From NCBI GenBank assembly GCA_034440575.1, contig JAOTOL010001141.1:161001-225000 (forward strand): a DNA stretch of 64,000 nt, read 5' to 3'. Source of the DNA: Imbricaverruca yamaguchii. Lineage: Eukaryota; Arthropoda; Thecostraca; Neoverrucidae. Position 1 is the stretch's first letter; every line of letters begins with the position of its first letter. The notes under the pieces are model-generated. The model was given only the letters and a program-made list of their open reading frames with translations. It was not told the DNA's origin and made no database searches. This document shows, piece by piece, positions 34,141 to 46,739 of this stretch. Made by a program: the position numbers and the translations under genes.

Positions 34141-34400
34141 GTTATGTTAGTGTAGACTTGCCAATTTTGGGTGAACTCCGCTCAAATCCGATCAGGAGCG
34201 AAATAGCCGGGGTAGATTTTGGACACACTAATATGGTAGCGTGGTTGGTGTGCATGTAGTTGTAATTCAGGGTGGTTGTCTGGGCCGGAGACGGCGGTTG
34301 GCCGACGTCATTGTGATGATACAGATCATGCCACGGTGGACGAGGGTCGGTCATGTCCTTGCTAAATCAAGCGGTTTGCACACTGTGCGGTTGTGTGCGC

Positions 34401-34819
34401 TCGAAGTCAACTTTCCCAATACAAATATTTACTTTCGCCATACTCTCCGATTTTAACTCTAAAGGGCAAATATACAAAACTAATAAGTAATAAAAAAAAC
34501 GTAAAAAGTGACAAATTCCTCTGGTATGGCGTTTTGTTGCATCCCTAAAGATAAGCAAACGCTGAAAGTTTCATTCAAATATCTTCATCCGTTAAAGCGT
34601 GACGATTGGTTCCACTTTTTTGGAGGTGACCACACTTGACCTTAACTAACTCGTTGACCCTAGATGACCTGACTTACAAAATATGACACAACATGCCAAA
34701 TTGATGTAGGAAAAGGTATGCTAAATTTTGGTGCGCTGCCGCGCGCCGTTCTTTCACAGTCCGCGTAAAACCTTAGGGTGATCGTCAACGACCCCCTCCC
34801 CCAGTACGGCGCGGATTAA
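34401..34819 (+). mobile_element. piggyBac-like MITE, half copy (copy 2)
   Basis: The duplicate-locus version of 15113-15535, ending GCGCGGATTAA at 34819. Same truncation point. Confidence 0.7.
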
Positions 34820-35103
34820 TCAGCAATTTGCATAAATTGCTTTGCCAATCGCCGATTTAAATACTGCATCGTCGAGCATTTTGGAAAATGCGCCAGTTTG
34901 ACAATGTTTCGCTTATATTGGCAATCGTGCTCACATCACCTCACCACGCAGACAGTGCTTTATGTCGCATTCGAGTACAGACTTCTTGCGGCTACCTCCC
35001 TCCTTTTTTGTAGCTGATGTTTGGAAAAGCATGCCAATAAGGCATCGAGTACGAACAGCCAGGCCAAAGGCAATTGAACACGTGCAATTGATAACACTGA
35101 AAA

Positions 35104-35412
35104 TTATATTTGGACTACCAAGCAGATGACAATCCTTAAGACCACAGGGATGCGAGCCGATGAGCCGCGAAGCAGACCACCATATCCTCGTAGCGCCGGA
35201 CGGAGGTCGGCGGCTCCGGCTATGAGCCAATGCTGGCTGTGAAACTCGACAACCTTGCTCTTCAGAGCCGATGGCAGACCTCGCACGAAACGAAGGAATG
35301 TGTGCTGCGAATCAAGCCAATGTTCGACCGTACAGCAGCGACAGGACGAAGGCATGTGGTCCTTCGGACCGAGCTGGAAGCCTAGAGGAGCACAAGGGGA
35401 GGGGAGAAACAC
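35104..35412 (-). other. Unrecognised ORF in a GC-rich block of copy 2
   Basis: 102 codons with VEHWLDSQHTFLRFVRGLP and KVVEFHSQHWLIAGAADL. In copy 1 (about 15.8-16.1 kb) the same frame has a stop after HWLIA and a one-base difference upstream. Coding status doubtful. Confidence 0.25.
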
Positions 35413-36074
35413 AACCGCCTGGCTCTTATGACCGATATTTGTTGAATTATCAGCCTAATGGTGTCCAAACCGTAGCGATTTGATGGATGATGTAATGTGC
35501 GCGAGCTGGTAAACATTTTACGAACCAGACCCCGGGCCCTGCCGGGCGGCCGGGCCCATGGCCGGAGGTGGCAAATCGTCGGTTGTGCCTGGCACCCGAT
35601 GAAAATATCACAATAACTTTAAGTATATCAAGTATATTATCTTACAATTTTTAGCGTGAGGAAGTGCCGATGCGACGATTGCGTCCACCAAATTACATGT
35701 CATTCGGATCAGAAACAAAAAGTTAGCCGGTTGGCTTCTAGAAACAACAACCAATACGAATGATGATTGGGACGTCATCAATGCGAGGGTTAAGACTATA
35801 TCAGATTGCATTGAACAATTTACCCACAGGACTAGCTGTATTTACGTATTATGCATCGATTTTGACTACGAAACGCAGGCCAATGTCCAACTCTGATTCC
35901 GAGAAACGTATCTCGAATGAATTCATCGCCCTGCAGCATCTCGCGCGAACTGATCGACCTGCCATCTGTTAACAAGAGATGAACCAGAGGTTTCTACACC
36001 TGCCGATTTGCCGCACCGCCAAATGCGATAAGGTGGAAAATTATTTCACGTAGCATATTTTCGCGGAGACGGTG

Positions 36075-36616
36075 TGGACATTGTGACCTGTGGACATTAT
36101 GAACTGTGGACATTATGAACGTGTGGGTATTGTGACCTGTGGATATTATGAACTGTGGACATTGTGAGCTGTGGAAGTTGTGAGCTGTGGATATTATGAA
36201 CTGTGGACAATATGAACTGTGGACACTATGATCTGTGGACATTATGAACTGCGAAGATAATAAACGTGTGGAAGTTATGAACTCGAGCTTGTGGACATTA
36301 TGAACTGTGGATAGTATGACCTGTGGACAGTATGAACTCGTGGACATTATGAACTCGTGGACATTATGAACTTGTAGACGTTATGAACTTGTGGACATTA
36401 TGAACTGTGGATATTATGAACTGTGGACATTGTGATCTGTGGACAATGCGAGTTGTGGACATTATGACCTGTGGACATTATGAACTGTGGACATTGTGAG
36501 CTGTGGAAGTTATGAACATGTGGACATTGTGAACTGTGGACACTATGAGTTGTGGACATTATGAACTTGTGGACATTGTGAGCTGTGGACACTGTGAACT
36601 GTGGACATTATGAATG
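36075..36616 (-). repeat. 16-bp satellite array, - orientation
   Basis: Same family, about 190 bp longer than its duplicate at 16783-17130. It abuts the Jockey-like ORF2 remnant directly. Confidence 0.92.
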
Positions 36617-36624
36617 CATAGACA

Positions 36625-38765
36625 TGCCAACCGACACCGTAGCACACGGTGGTATGCTACTGACGGTGTACACGAGCATGCCAGCACAACAATTAGCTTT
36701 GCGTACGCCACTGCAGACTGTTGCCCCACGGACCCACCTCCATCGCAGGGCAATGTCCGTGTGCTCACTCTCTCTACCCCCTGTAATTGCATTTCGGGCC
36801 TCTGAAGTCAAGCGTCTGCTCGCTGAGCTCTTTCCTCTAGTTTTCATTTTAGAGGGTTTTAACGCCCAACGTACCGTCTGGGGATGCGATAGTATGAATG
36901 AACGTGGACAGTTTTTCATTCACTTTTACTGAGCAAAGATCTGTGCCTGCTAAGCACAGGCACTCTACACATCTCACGCTCCCCTCGGGTCACACGTCAG
37001 CACTGGACCTGAGCATCGAAAGTATCGCCGTGATGGGAAAATTCTGGGCTCTAGACCTCAGCGCTTGAATGTTCGGAAAGCGGATTTGTCACAGTTTGGA
37101 GCTAAAATGGAGGCCATTGTCGAAGCGGTCCGTGGATCCTGTCCACCAACTGTACAAAACTTCACATGCAGGCTTCTCCAATCAGCAGCAGGAACAATTT
37201 CGCGCACCACTGGGACTCCTCGTCGCACCCCAGTCCCATGGCAGAATGATTCTTATTTTGACGTATACGGGCACGTAGAAAAGCCTTCAGGGCCTTCGAT
37301 AAAAGAAGTACATCCGCACATCTTATTGCATTTAGACGAGCACGAGCCCTTGCGCGCCGCACCATCCAGGAGGCCATGCGTGTGTCCTGAACGGTATACG
37401 TAAATAGCTTGTCTCGTTTTTTTTGCCAACATCATGGGTGCGCATTTGAGGGTGATATGCACAAATGCCACTCCTCATGTTAGAGGTCTCTGGACGACAG
37501 ATCATGCATCCTGCCAATGTAGCTGATGAGATTGTCGCATGAATAATGCGGACACACAATTTCTCCGACACAGACATTGTGAAAAAAAAACACATAGATT
37601 TCTTCATTTCCCATCAGATTTATCACAACGAATCCTTTCCATTGGCCAAACTCACATCAGCCATAGACTCGCTGCGGAATGTGTCCGGAATAGCATGCTA
37701 AGGCATCTGCCAGCTGGTGCTGTCCATAATCTGCTTGGTATCTTTAACAGGCTTTAGCACAGCGGTACCTTCCCGGCATCCTGGCGGGAAGGCATTATAT
37801 GATGCCTCTTCTTAACCCTGGCAAGAATATACATGATCCACATTATGCAAACTTATGGGGAAAATGGTCAATGTCAGGCTGTCGTGGCTCTTAGAAACAA
37901 ATAGCAACTTTTCAGCTAGCGCTCAGCGTGGTTTTAGGAAGTATCACAGCACCGTAGATCACATTTTAGTACTGGACATCGCTGTGTGTGATAGTTTCAA
38001 GGAGAAACGACAGGTTGGCAATATATTTTTCGACATAGAGAAAGCATACGACACTACATGGCTGTATGGTGTCTTGAAGAATGTGGTGTACTGGGATTTG
38101 TGGTTTTATAGCTAACTTTATTAACACTTTTCTATGTGATCTTTTTTCCAGGTGATAATTAGTAGCTGCCTTTCCCGACGTTTTAATCAAGAGAATAGTA
38201 TACCATAGGACAGTGTTTTAAGTGTTCCTTCATTTTCTACCATGATTGATGACATTGGAAACTGTGGAAGCTGTCTTCCTTGTTCTATCGGTCGAGCCAT
38301 CTTTGTCGACGATCTTGAAGTTTGATGCTGTGGTACAAGTACCGTTTCCGTACAGCGACAGCTGCAACTAGCAGTGAGCCGGCTCGATAAGTGGAGTTTT
38401 AACAATGGTCTTATATTTTCAATGTCAAAGACTGTGGATATTCAATTGTGTCGCCCTAGTCGTCCGTACCCTTATTTAATTGATATTCAATTGTGTCGCC
38501 CGTGCCGGGGTGCAAATTCTTGGGAGTGTTTTGACAATCGGCTGACGTATCGAGAACATCTTGGAAATCTCAGTGATCAATGTTTTAAGTCATTAACCAC
38601 CAAGAAATGCGTGGCAAAAATTTTTGTATGGGGCGGACCACAAGACACTGTTGCTTTTTTACCGATCATTCATCCGTTCTAAACTTGATTACGGCTGTTT
38701 CGTCTACGACTTAGCTTGTAAGTATTATAAGTGAACGCCGGATGTTGTACATAACGCGGCCTTAC
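36625..38765 (+). pseudogene. Jockey-like LINE ORF2 (endonuclease plus reverse transcriptase) remnant
   Basis: Pieces of ORF2 appear in order. Endonuclease: PPPSQGNVRVLTL, then FILEGFNAQRTVWGCDS (a GDFNAHH..WG-type motif), then SGHTSALDLSI. Reverse transcriptase: AQRGFRKYHSTVDHI (37920), VGNIFFDIEKAYDTTW (motif A, about 38016-38063), a PQGSVLS-type motif with Gln changed to stop near 38203, and IFVDDL (motif C, about 38303). After these come RQLQLAVSRLDKW and YRSFIRSKLDYGCF. Many stops and frameshifts show it is dead. The KAYDTTW variant recalls Jockey-type LINEs of arthropods. It begins straight after a 16-bp satellite array. Confidence 0.85.
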
Positions 38766-40234
38766 GTTATCATTGCTTTTCATTATCCTTGCTGGGTTAT
38801 TGCTATCATTCTCATTGCTTTGGCATTACTGCAGGTGCGGGATTCAGCTGGGCGATGACGATTCCACCTCACCCCGTAACCAAGACAAGCCCAATATACC
38901 TTTACTAGGCACGCCTTGCCTCACCCCTTCCCTCCACGCAAAATATCCGACGAGTTCCTGCGGTCCCGAAGGGGACTCCAGGATCCCAGAGAAGCGCCCG
39001 TGCCAGTCCAAGAGGCTCCATCACCCCCAAGGGTGGCATGACGTAATGCTCCGTCTTCTAGATGCTTCGTGATAACCACATATTAGAAAAAAAACATTGC
39101 CGAAAACTTGCCCATTCATCCAGGTTTGTCCACCACACGATGCTCCGTAATGCGCTATGCTAGGAATTGCATACACTAGGAATCAGTACCGAGCATACGC
39201 TAGGAATTGATGCGTGGCTCTGTAGTGGCACGTAGCTCCGCCTTCTGCCCAAAGTGAAGCCGGTGCGGTCCACCAATATGCGTCACCCCCCCCCCCACAC
39301 CGACCCATCCCGGATTTCTTCATAAATTGGTGGACAGGGGTAATTGAGCGCCCCGAATCCAATGGTGATATTATCATTTCGATCTGACCAACCGCATGTG
39401 CGTTATAGCCTCAGACATTTTTTGATGGTCACGGTGCAAGGTTAACTTTAAATGGCCATAACTTCTATTACAATCAACATAATCGCATAACGAAATATAT
39501 TGCTGGATTCGTAATAGACCAAAGATCACGTTTCAGTGCTTTATTTTTTAATTTGACAAATTCTTCTTTTTGGTCACGTAACCTTAGGCCACGTGACACA
39601 TTTCATATCGAGCGCATGGAAAATATCCAGTTTTTAATTTTTATATTGTTGTGTAGTATGTGGTCTTTGACTACAAAATAAATTGGAGATATGTTTTTTT
39701 TTTCAAGATTTTGTATTAAAAAGTATGGAGTGATGACGTCATCAATGGCACCCGATTGTGGGCCACTCAGGGTTGAAGTCAGTTTGATTCGTGATCTCGT
39801 AGCCTTGCAACCTCCGATGATCTCGGGTGACCTTATCTGATCTGTATTTTACTTCCATGAATTTGACTGACCTTTGGTGACCTCCTAGGGGTCATTTAAG
39901 CAAAGACTTTATCTTTAACATTTATTGACGGGAGAAGGGAGATTATAGTTTTTATGCTGAATTCGAATAAAGTGGCATATTCAATCGTTTGAGCAACGCT
40001 AATAGTCAAGTTCAATAAACGTCCGCATTCCAGATATTTAGTCATTAGTTACAGATCGTTATGGCTGGAAGGACAACGGTAGATCTCGCCCATGTTTTTG
40101 GTGGTGTTCGTGTATGTGGGTATACAGGAAAACATACACTGGTCTGTATACAGACAGATTTAGTTACAGGTGCAATGTATTGTTCTATGAATACATGCTT
40201 CACTGGAGTGGCTACCTAGACACCGATCCATCAT

Positions 40235-41010
40235 TCAACGGCAGAGATTGGCGTGGCGCCGCTGTTCGCCAGACAGTTCGGCCACACTCATGGTGGTAGT
40301 ATTTACCGGCACGAAGCAGTGCAGAGACTGTGTTCCCTGGACCGTCAGAGCTTTGGCGAAGCGGGTCTTTAGATCATGAGCTGTGGATTCAATATCGACT
40401 TGGCTAACGAACAAAAAGATAATTGATGTTTGGAATTTTTCGGCCAGGAAGGTGTATACTTCTGAGGCTGTCGTGATCTGATGTGTGCGCGGACGGCAGA
40501 GACTTTCTCTCGCAGTCGCCCGTTTCATTGTGCTGCCGATGCCGTCACACGCCCCCTTCCCATGAGCTGTTCCAAAGAACTGCCAGTCACATTTAATCCA
40601 AAGTCTGTCTCGTGCTGGCAGATGTTAATAAAGGTGAAACGATTTTTGTATTGTCACGCGCAACCATCAGAACAGTAATGAATTTGAGACAGATTGGGGA
40701 TCCGAGTCTTCAGTTCCGGGATTAGTTTTTTTTCTCAAAAAGGCATGAACAGCAGTCAGCAGCAGTCGTATGTTTTACCGAGTTTGACACGACGCAAAAG
40801 CTCTGATGGACCGTAAAATCGTCCTCTAGCCAATAGGAGATGAATGGGTGTATGGTGCATTGTCCCGCATCCCAATGGTAACTCTGAACCTCGTCCTGGA
40901 TAGCAAAAGTAAAATTTTCCTAAAAATCTCCTACAACCACTCCTTCCCCAGGGGGAAGTAATTCCCTGAGGAATGCAAGTGTTTTGCTCTGGTCAGTTTT
41001 ACGACCGCAC
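40235..41010 (-). pseudogene. Transposase-like gene, truncated (copy 2)
   Basis: On the minus strand, in order: VVVGDF, FTFAIQDEVQSYHW, TIHPFISYWLEDDFTVHQSF, IHYCSDGCA (followed by a stop), QYKNRFTFINICQHETDFG, CDWQFFGTAHGKGACDGIGS, MKRATARESLCRP, RFAKALTVQGTQ. These match copy 1 at 18.5-19.75 kb piece by piece but are diverged. A stop and at least one frameshift are present, and the N-terminus is missing. Its C-terminal coding end lies inside the left arm of a foldback and is duplicated in the right arm at about 41172-41285. Confidence 0.72.
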
Positions 41011-41125
41011 TGCTTAAACTCTGTAGAAATTCACCTCGAGTCTGAACAACGTAATTAGATTGCACCGATTCGTGCTGACCCATTGCTTAAACCGATGTTC
41101 TTCATCACTGTCCGCATCATCATCC

Positions 41126-41165
41126 CCTGAATCATGCACCATACACCCATGGTGCATGATTCAGG
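41126..41165. other. 16-bp hairpin at the foldback loop edge
   Basis: CCTGAATCATGCACCA pairs exactly with its complement across an 8-base loop, next to the inner end of the right foldback arm. Confidence 0.8.
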
Positions 41166-42274
41166 TCCCGCCAAAGCTCGGACGGTCCAGGGAACACAGT
41201 CTCTGCACTGCTTCGTGCCGGTAAATACTACCACCATGAGTGTGGCCGAACTGTCGGGCGAACAGGGGCGCAACGTCAATGTCTGCCGTTGAATGATGGA
41301 TCAGTGTCTAGGTAGCCACTCCAGTGAAGCATGTATTCATAGAACAATACATTGCACCTGTCACTAAACCTGTCTGTATTCAGACCAGTGTATGTTTTCC
41401 TGTATACCCACATACACGACCACCACCAAAAATATGGGCGATATCTACCGTTGTCCTTCCAGCCATAACGATCTGTTACTAATGGCTAAATATCTGGAAT
41501 GCGGACGTTTATTGGACTTGACTATTAGCGTTGCTCAAACGATTGAATATGCCACTTAATCCGAATTCAGTATCCCCCCAAAAAAATATAATCTTCCTTC
41601 TCCCGCCAATAAATGTTAAAGGTCAAGTCTTTGCTTAGCTGACCCCTAGGAGGTCACCAAAGGTCAGTCAAGTTCATGGAAGTAAAAGGCAGATCAGATA
41701 AGGTCATCCGAGGTCATCGGAGGTTGCAAGGCTACGAGATCACGAATCAAACTGACTTCAACCCTGTTTGGCATACAATCGGGTGCCATTGATGACGTCA
41801 TCGCTCCCTACTCTGATTTTTAATACAAAATCTAGAAAAAACATATCTCCTATTTCTTTCGTAGTCAAAGAAAACATACTACACAACAATATAACAATTT
41901 TAAAACTGGATATATTCCATGCGCTCGATATGATGTGTCACGTGACCTAAGGTCCGTGACCAAAAAAAAGTGTAAAATTTAAAAATAAAGCACTTGGACG
42001 TGATCATTGGTTTATAACGAACCCAGCGATACACTTGTTTATGCAATTATATTGATTATAACAGAAGTTATGGCCATTAAAGTTAACCCTGCACCGTGAC
42101 CATAAAAAAAATGCCTGAGGCTATAACGCACGTGCTGTTGGTCAGATCGAAATGGGAGTGTCACCATTGGATTCGGGGCGCTCAATTACCCCTGTCCACC
42201 AATTTACGAAGATATCCGAGATGGGTCGGTGTTATTTTGCACCCCAGGTGTGACGCGTATTGGTGGACCGCACC

Positions 42275-43601
42275 AGCCGACAAAACCCTTTCGCGTGGTG
42301 GAATTCTACGGTCTTCCGCCTTGTTTACAACACTACTAGCTTCGGAATATAAAGTAGTTTAAATATAATTATACTAAAACACTCCGCCCAACATCGTTCT
42401 ATTTCCACCATCAGGTAACAATCGGCATGAATGAGAAAGCTGCAAAATTAATTTAAACCAATTCTTAAAAATATGAAATGCTCCAAATTATGCGTTTTCA
42501 TTCCATATCTGGGCTGTTTTAGTTGAAGCCAATAATTGTAAGGATTCAAGGCGACAAGGCGGGAGAACAAATTGCTGCTGTAAGGTAGACTCGTGATTCT
42601 GCCTGCGGCGCGTGAGGGGTGTGGGTGCGCTGTGTGTTTTGATTGCTGCAGTTCGTGAATTTTGTGTGGTGGATTTGGTGGGATACGTGGGGAGGTACCT
42701 ACGTGGTGGTACGGGACGGTTATTTAATCTATATATTGTGTCAACTTCTTGACAGTTATGCATTCCAAAATTTTACATGGGACAGAAGTAAGACTCACTG
42801 CAGACAATAATTAAGTGGATTGTGCCTTGAACTCTTTAAAAGGGAATACCTGATGAAATCTTCAAACTGTCAGGTAGACTTGCAGTAGAGAGATGATTTA
42901 AAATTGTGAAAATGGTTTTCAAGCTTTTCATGACGTACAAGTAATTCAGGGTGGCACCCATAGAATCCATGCAGGAGGACCCATCAACTTCTCAAAATTC
43001 TTAGGACATTAGCTTATATAATATCAGTCCTTTGCAGTACTGTTTCATTGGTTTTGTGTGTGGCTGGGTTTGACAGTGCAATATACTGTGGAAAATTCCA
43101 CCCATAGATATATCAGCAGTAGTGCAACCAGGATTTCAGCTGGGGGGGCAGGGTTAGAGAGTGGGCCCCCTTGAAAGTTGAAAGTGGCCCCCTCGTTTTT
43201 AAAAATTGCAGAAAACATGCACTTACTTTTGGGTGGGCCCCTATGTTTGTAAAACTGCAGAAATAAAAGCTCTTCTTTTATGTGACCCTTCCTCTTAGAT
43301 AAATAATATGATATATGTATACATGCAACACTGAACATACCTTTAACACTGAATCCTCCTTCGAAGGCCAGAAATATATGCATGAAAAGAGAAAAACGTC
43401 CATTCAGGGACTCTGGCATACATTATGACACTAAATATTGAAGTGCCTAGTCAATAGCACAAACCAAGCAAGATTTTCCCCTTCAAATAAATATCTAGGT
43501 AACCTGCCTACAAGTTTTTTTTAGGTTTGAGTAAAATTTGGGTGCATGTTAGGTAGTTTAATGCTGATCAGTGTTCAATTAAAAAGATTAAAAGGGGTAG
43601 T
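42275..43601. other. No gene recognised
   Basis: AT-rich sequence with no repeat copy in the window. A GGGGGGGCAGGG-type stretch near 43140 resembles the C-rich or G-rich ends of dispersed elements. Confidence 0.5.
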
Positions 43602-44413
43602 TTAACCCATGCTGTCTTTCCTGCCAAATCCTCCCACCCTGTCTTGGGGGTGGTTGAAGACCCCCCTCTAAAATCCAAACTAAGCGGTGCACGAAAACGA
43701 AAGAGGTGTCATCGGAAAGAGCTTGATGAGTAGGATCTGGGTCCACCCCCAAAAAAATATCCCAAAAGTGACATCACCAGGGGGGCTAGATTTTCACTAC
43801 CTTTCATGACTATTATGTTTTTTACTCTGGGGAGTTCATTTTGGGGATATATGAAAAAGCAAAATTGATTTGGAATGAGAAAAGAACAGCGAAATCGACC
43901 ATGGCTACAATTCCCCCCCAAAAAAAAAAAAAAAAATCCAAAATTTTCCATTTTCAAGTTTTCTTTCATTTTTCCTTTCCAATGGGTACAGCAGACTGAG
44001 AAACGTTGTTGAAAGTCAACTTGCCCTAAAACAAAATGCTTACTTTAGCCAGAATCCTGTGCAACATGGCAAGTATGCAAAATTTATATGTAGTCAAAAA
44101 TGAAAAAAAATATATAAAATTCCACCCATACATTTTGTTGCAACTGTAAAGATAAGCAAACACTGAAAGTTTCATTAAAATATCTGTATCTGTTAAAGTG
44201 TGACAACTGGTGGAACTTTTCTGGAGGTGACCTCACTTGACCTCGACTAACTCCTTGACCCGAGATGACCTGACCTAAAATTTTTGAATCAACATGTCAA
44301 ATTGATGTGGGAAGAGGTATGCCAAATTTTGGCACGCTGCCATGCTTCATTTGTCCGCTATCCGCGAAAAACCTGAGGGGGCAGTTGAAGACCCCCGAGA
44401 CGGGAGGGGTTAA
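43602..44413 (-). mobile_element. piggyBac-like MITE
   Basis: About 810 bp from TTAACCC (43602) to GGGGTTAA (44413), the TTAA target and CCC/GGG ends typical of piggyBac elements. A full-length inverted copy lies at 56397-57216. Internal landmarks include TGGGGAGTTCATTTTGGGG and GATGTGGGAAGAGGTATGCC. No transposase. Confidence 0.75.
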
Positions 44414-44790
44414 TGGATCAAAGTGGGCCTGGTTTGAAGCAGGCCCCTGGTTCCAGAGAGCCCCTGGTTCAAGACAGGGCCCCAGGTTGAAGTGGGCCCG
44501 GGTTCTAAGCAGGCTATTGGTTCAATGTGGGCCCCTGAATCAAAATGGACCCTGGTTTTAGGTGGGACCTGATTAGTTGGTTATTTGGGCTTTCGGGCGC
44601 ATCGACTACGTTGGTCATACAGCGCCCATGTGGGACCTGATTAAAATGGGCCCACAGATTTTCAGTTGGTTGAAAGGGCCCCTGACTCGAACCACAGATC
44701 CACTTAGTAGGCCCCTAACAGGGCTCTGGGTGGGTGGTCCACTCTGAGCCAGGGGCCTGCAGAGTGGTCCCAAAAAAATTTGGGGGCCAT
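44414..44790 (+). repeat. ~21-23 bp GGGCCCCTGGTT minisatellite
   Basis: Degenerate units such as GTGGGCCCCTGAATCAAAAT. It starts at the edge of the piggyBac-like MITE and is interrupted by a 54-bp SINE-tail insertion. Confidence 0.7.
44576..44629 (-). mobile_element. 54-bp solo SINE-tail insertion
   Basis: Fifty-four bases inserted in a GGGCCCC-rich minisatellite and flanked by the 14-bp repeat GTGGGACCTGATTA (44562-44575 and 44630-44643). The insert starts GTTGGTTATTTGG and contains GCATCGACTACGTTGGTCAT. This is homologous to the far-end domain of SINE family A (GTTGGTTATTGG, ACATCGACCGCTGAGTCAT). It is best read as a severely 5'-truncated SINE on the minus strand. Confidence 0.75.
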
Positions 44791-46739
44791 GGCCCTTTGC
44801 CCCCCCCCCCCCCTGGTTGTGCTACTGTATATCAGCCATTTCCTGACTTGTGTCACAAGTCACCTGTGGGCCCATTGGTTGGTTTCTCCCTTAATTGTCT
44901 CAGAGATGTTCTGTAAATTTGCTGGTGTTGTATTTATTAGTGAGATTCATTGGATGATGGCTTATGAATTAACGACAACTCATACTTTGTCTGGGAGTAT
45001 ATACCTACTACAGTTTCTATGCTGTTTATTTAAATCTTGGAATGATCTTAGTGAAAACAAAAATCTGCCTGTATAAACTGTCCCCTGTATTCGGTTTTGT
45101 TCTGAGTACTTATTCTGTGCATCCTTTCACCTGCTTAAGACTGAGGTTTGGTTGGCCATGGAGGATGTACCTTTTGTGCAACTCTGGGTATGTATAGGTC
45201 TGTAAGAGCTGATGGCATTTCTATGAACCTTTTGTGCATATCACTATTGTCTATATGCTGAAACTTAAGTCTCCAGTCATATTCAGACAGGTATTCCTTT
45301 ATAGCTATGCAATTCCCTGTACCAACGACTGTTTAGTGTTGTAATGCTAGGTATGGAAAATTTGTTTTTGAGTTTTTGAGTTTTTGCAGATGGGTCTTTT
45401 GCTTTTGAACACAATCAACAAAAGACCCATTTGCAGGAGTAGCACTCACTGTGTCAGCAACACCATCTGGCCAGTGCACTGATGATAAGTTGAAATAACC
45501 TATAGTAATTGAAAATAATCTCTATACCATCTTAATCAGTCAAAATTTACAAATGCCAGTTCCTGGCACTCATAGTTTGAGGGAGGGCAGTTAGTTAGTT
45601 ATGTGAGTTTAAGGGTGCTTGAACCAAAATGTGATCATTTAGTGCCCATTGAGGGGGGGGGGGGCAATAAACAAACACTGCATAAGCACACATCTTTTAG
45701 AAAAGTAGTGACCATTGGGATTGGAAACACTGATTGATTCAAGCTTATGTCCATGCTTTGAATATAAACAAACACAATGTTTGAGAATGGACAAGATATG
45801 TCAGTTCTCACTAACTCATAGCCTGTTATATCTGCAAACATGCTGGGCACTGTTTGCAACCACCAAGTTTTGTTAACTGCCACTGTGTAGCTTTTTTATC
45901 TGAAAGAAAGGCAGATGTGTACATAACTTTGTTTTGTATGCAATTCAAATTCACTAAAGATGTACAAAGTCTGGAGAACACAAAACTTGGATGTTGATAT
46001 TCAATGAAGCTCTACATGTTAGTTGGAAGGTTTTGCTCTGTCTTTTCTCATTCCTTCCATAATTTAATAATATTTTTCATCACAGCATTGCATCAGCAAA
46101 GATAATCGGTTTGAACATTATATCAGGAGCAGACATAGTGAGAAAACATACTACAGGATTGGGATGGAATAACTAAAACGCCTTTTGATGAAAACATTCC
46201 AACAGTTTGGCACCTTAGGTTGACATCCACATTGTGAAAAATTGACAGCATGCTCCTCAGTCTTTTCATGTTTCCCATGTGTGTGACTGATCATTTCACA
46301 GTTCCTTTGTTTGCAGGTCTGCTGCATAATTCCAGTTGAGCAAGATGTCATCACTCTCTATGACACAATTAAATACTGTAAGCATAGTTACTTGGTATAG
46401 CATTACAAGATATGCTTAGCATAACAGGTAGAAGTGACAACTATTGCATGAAAGTCACTGATGTGTTTTCCACAGATGCTTCATGGTTGACATTGGTGAA
46501 TATTAGTGTTTAATGGTATCCACACCAAAGCATGTTTGGATGCAACTTTCATTATATATATGTACATATGTGTGTACTTATGTATGTATGTATGAGAATA
46601 CAATTACCATATCTTGGTACATATTACATGAGATACATTTTGCTGTTATTTATGAGCCTGCACAATGTATATTAAATATGGACAATAATTAATAAACCAA
46701 GAAGCCCCTCAGGATTCACCAGGCTTTAAGCATAATTTA
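44791..46739. other. Single-copy, intron-like sequence
   Basis: Low repeat content and base composition like the later SMPD4 introns. No exon recognised. It may contain, or lie within, the missing 5' part of SMPD4. Confidence 0.4.
45385..45434. other. Imperfect ~15-bp hairpin
   Basis: GCAGATGGGTCTTTTG pairs with CAAAAGACCCATTTGC, one mismatch, loop of about 18 bases. Isolated. Confidence 0.6.

Larger units (their letters stand above)
28440..36600 (+). repeat. Long direct duplication, copy 2
   Basis: About 19.3-19.9 kb to the right of copy 1 and in the same order. Identity looks high, with scattered substitutions and indels. This is an older segmental duplication or two copies of one large composite element; no terminal repeats or target duplication of the whole unit were found. 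Confidence 0.88.
39265..42274. mobile_element. 3-kb foldback built from the 3' half of a transposase-bearing element
   Basis: Arms of about 1.1 kb (39265-40359 and 41172-42274) are inverted copies, for example GGTGGACCGCACC against GGTGCGGTCCACC near the ends, and TGTATACCCACATACACGA near 41405. The loop (40360-41171) carries the rest of the transposase-like pseudogene. The arms include the last coding part and about 1 kb of non-coding 3' sequence, so the structure looks like two 3'-terminal copies joined in inverted orientation. No flanking duplication was found. Confidence 0.75.
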
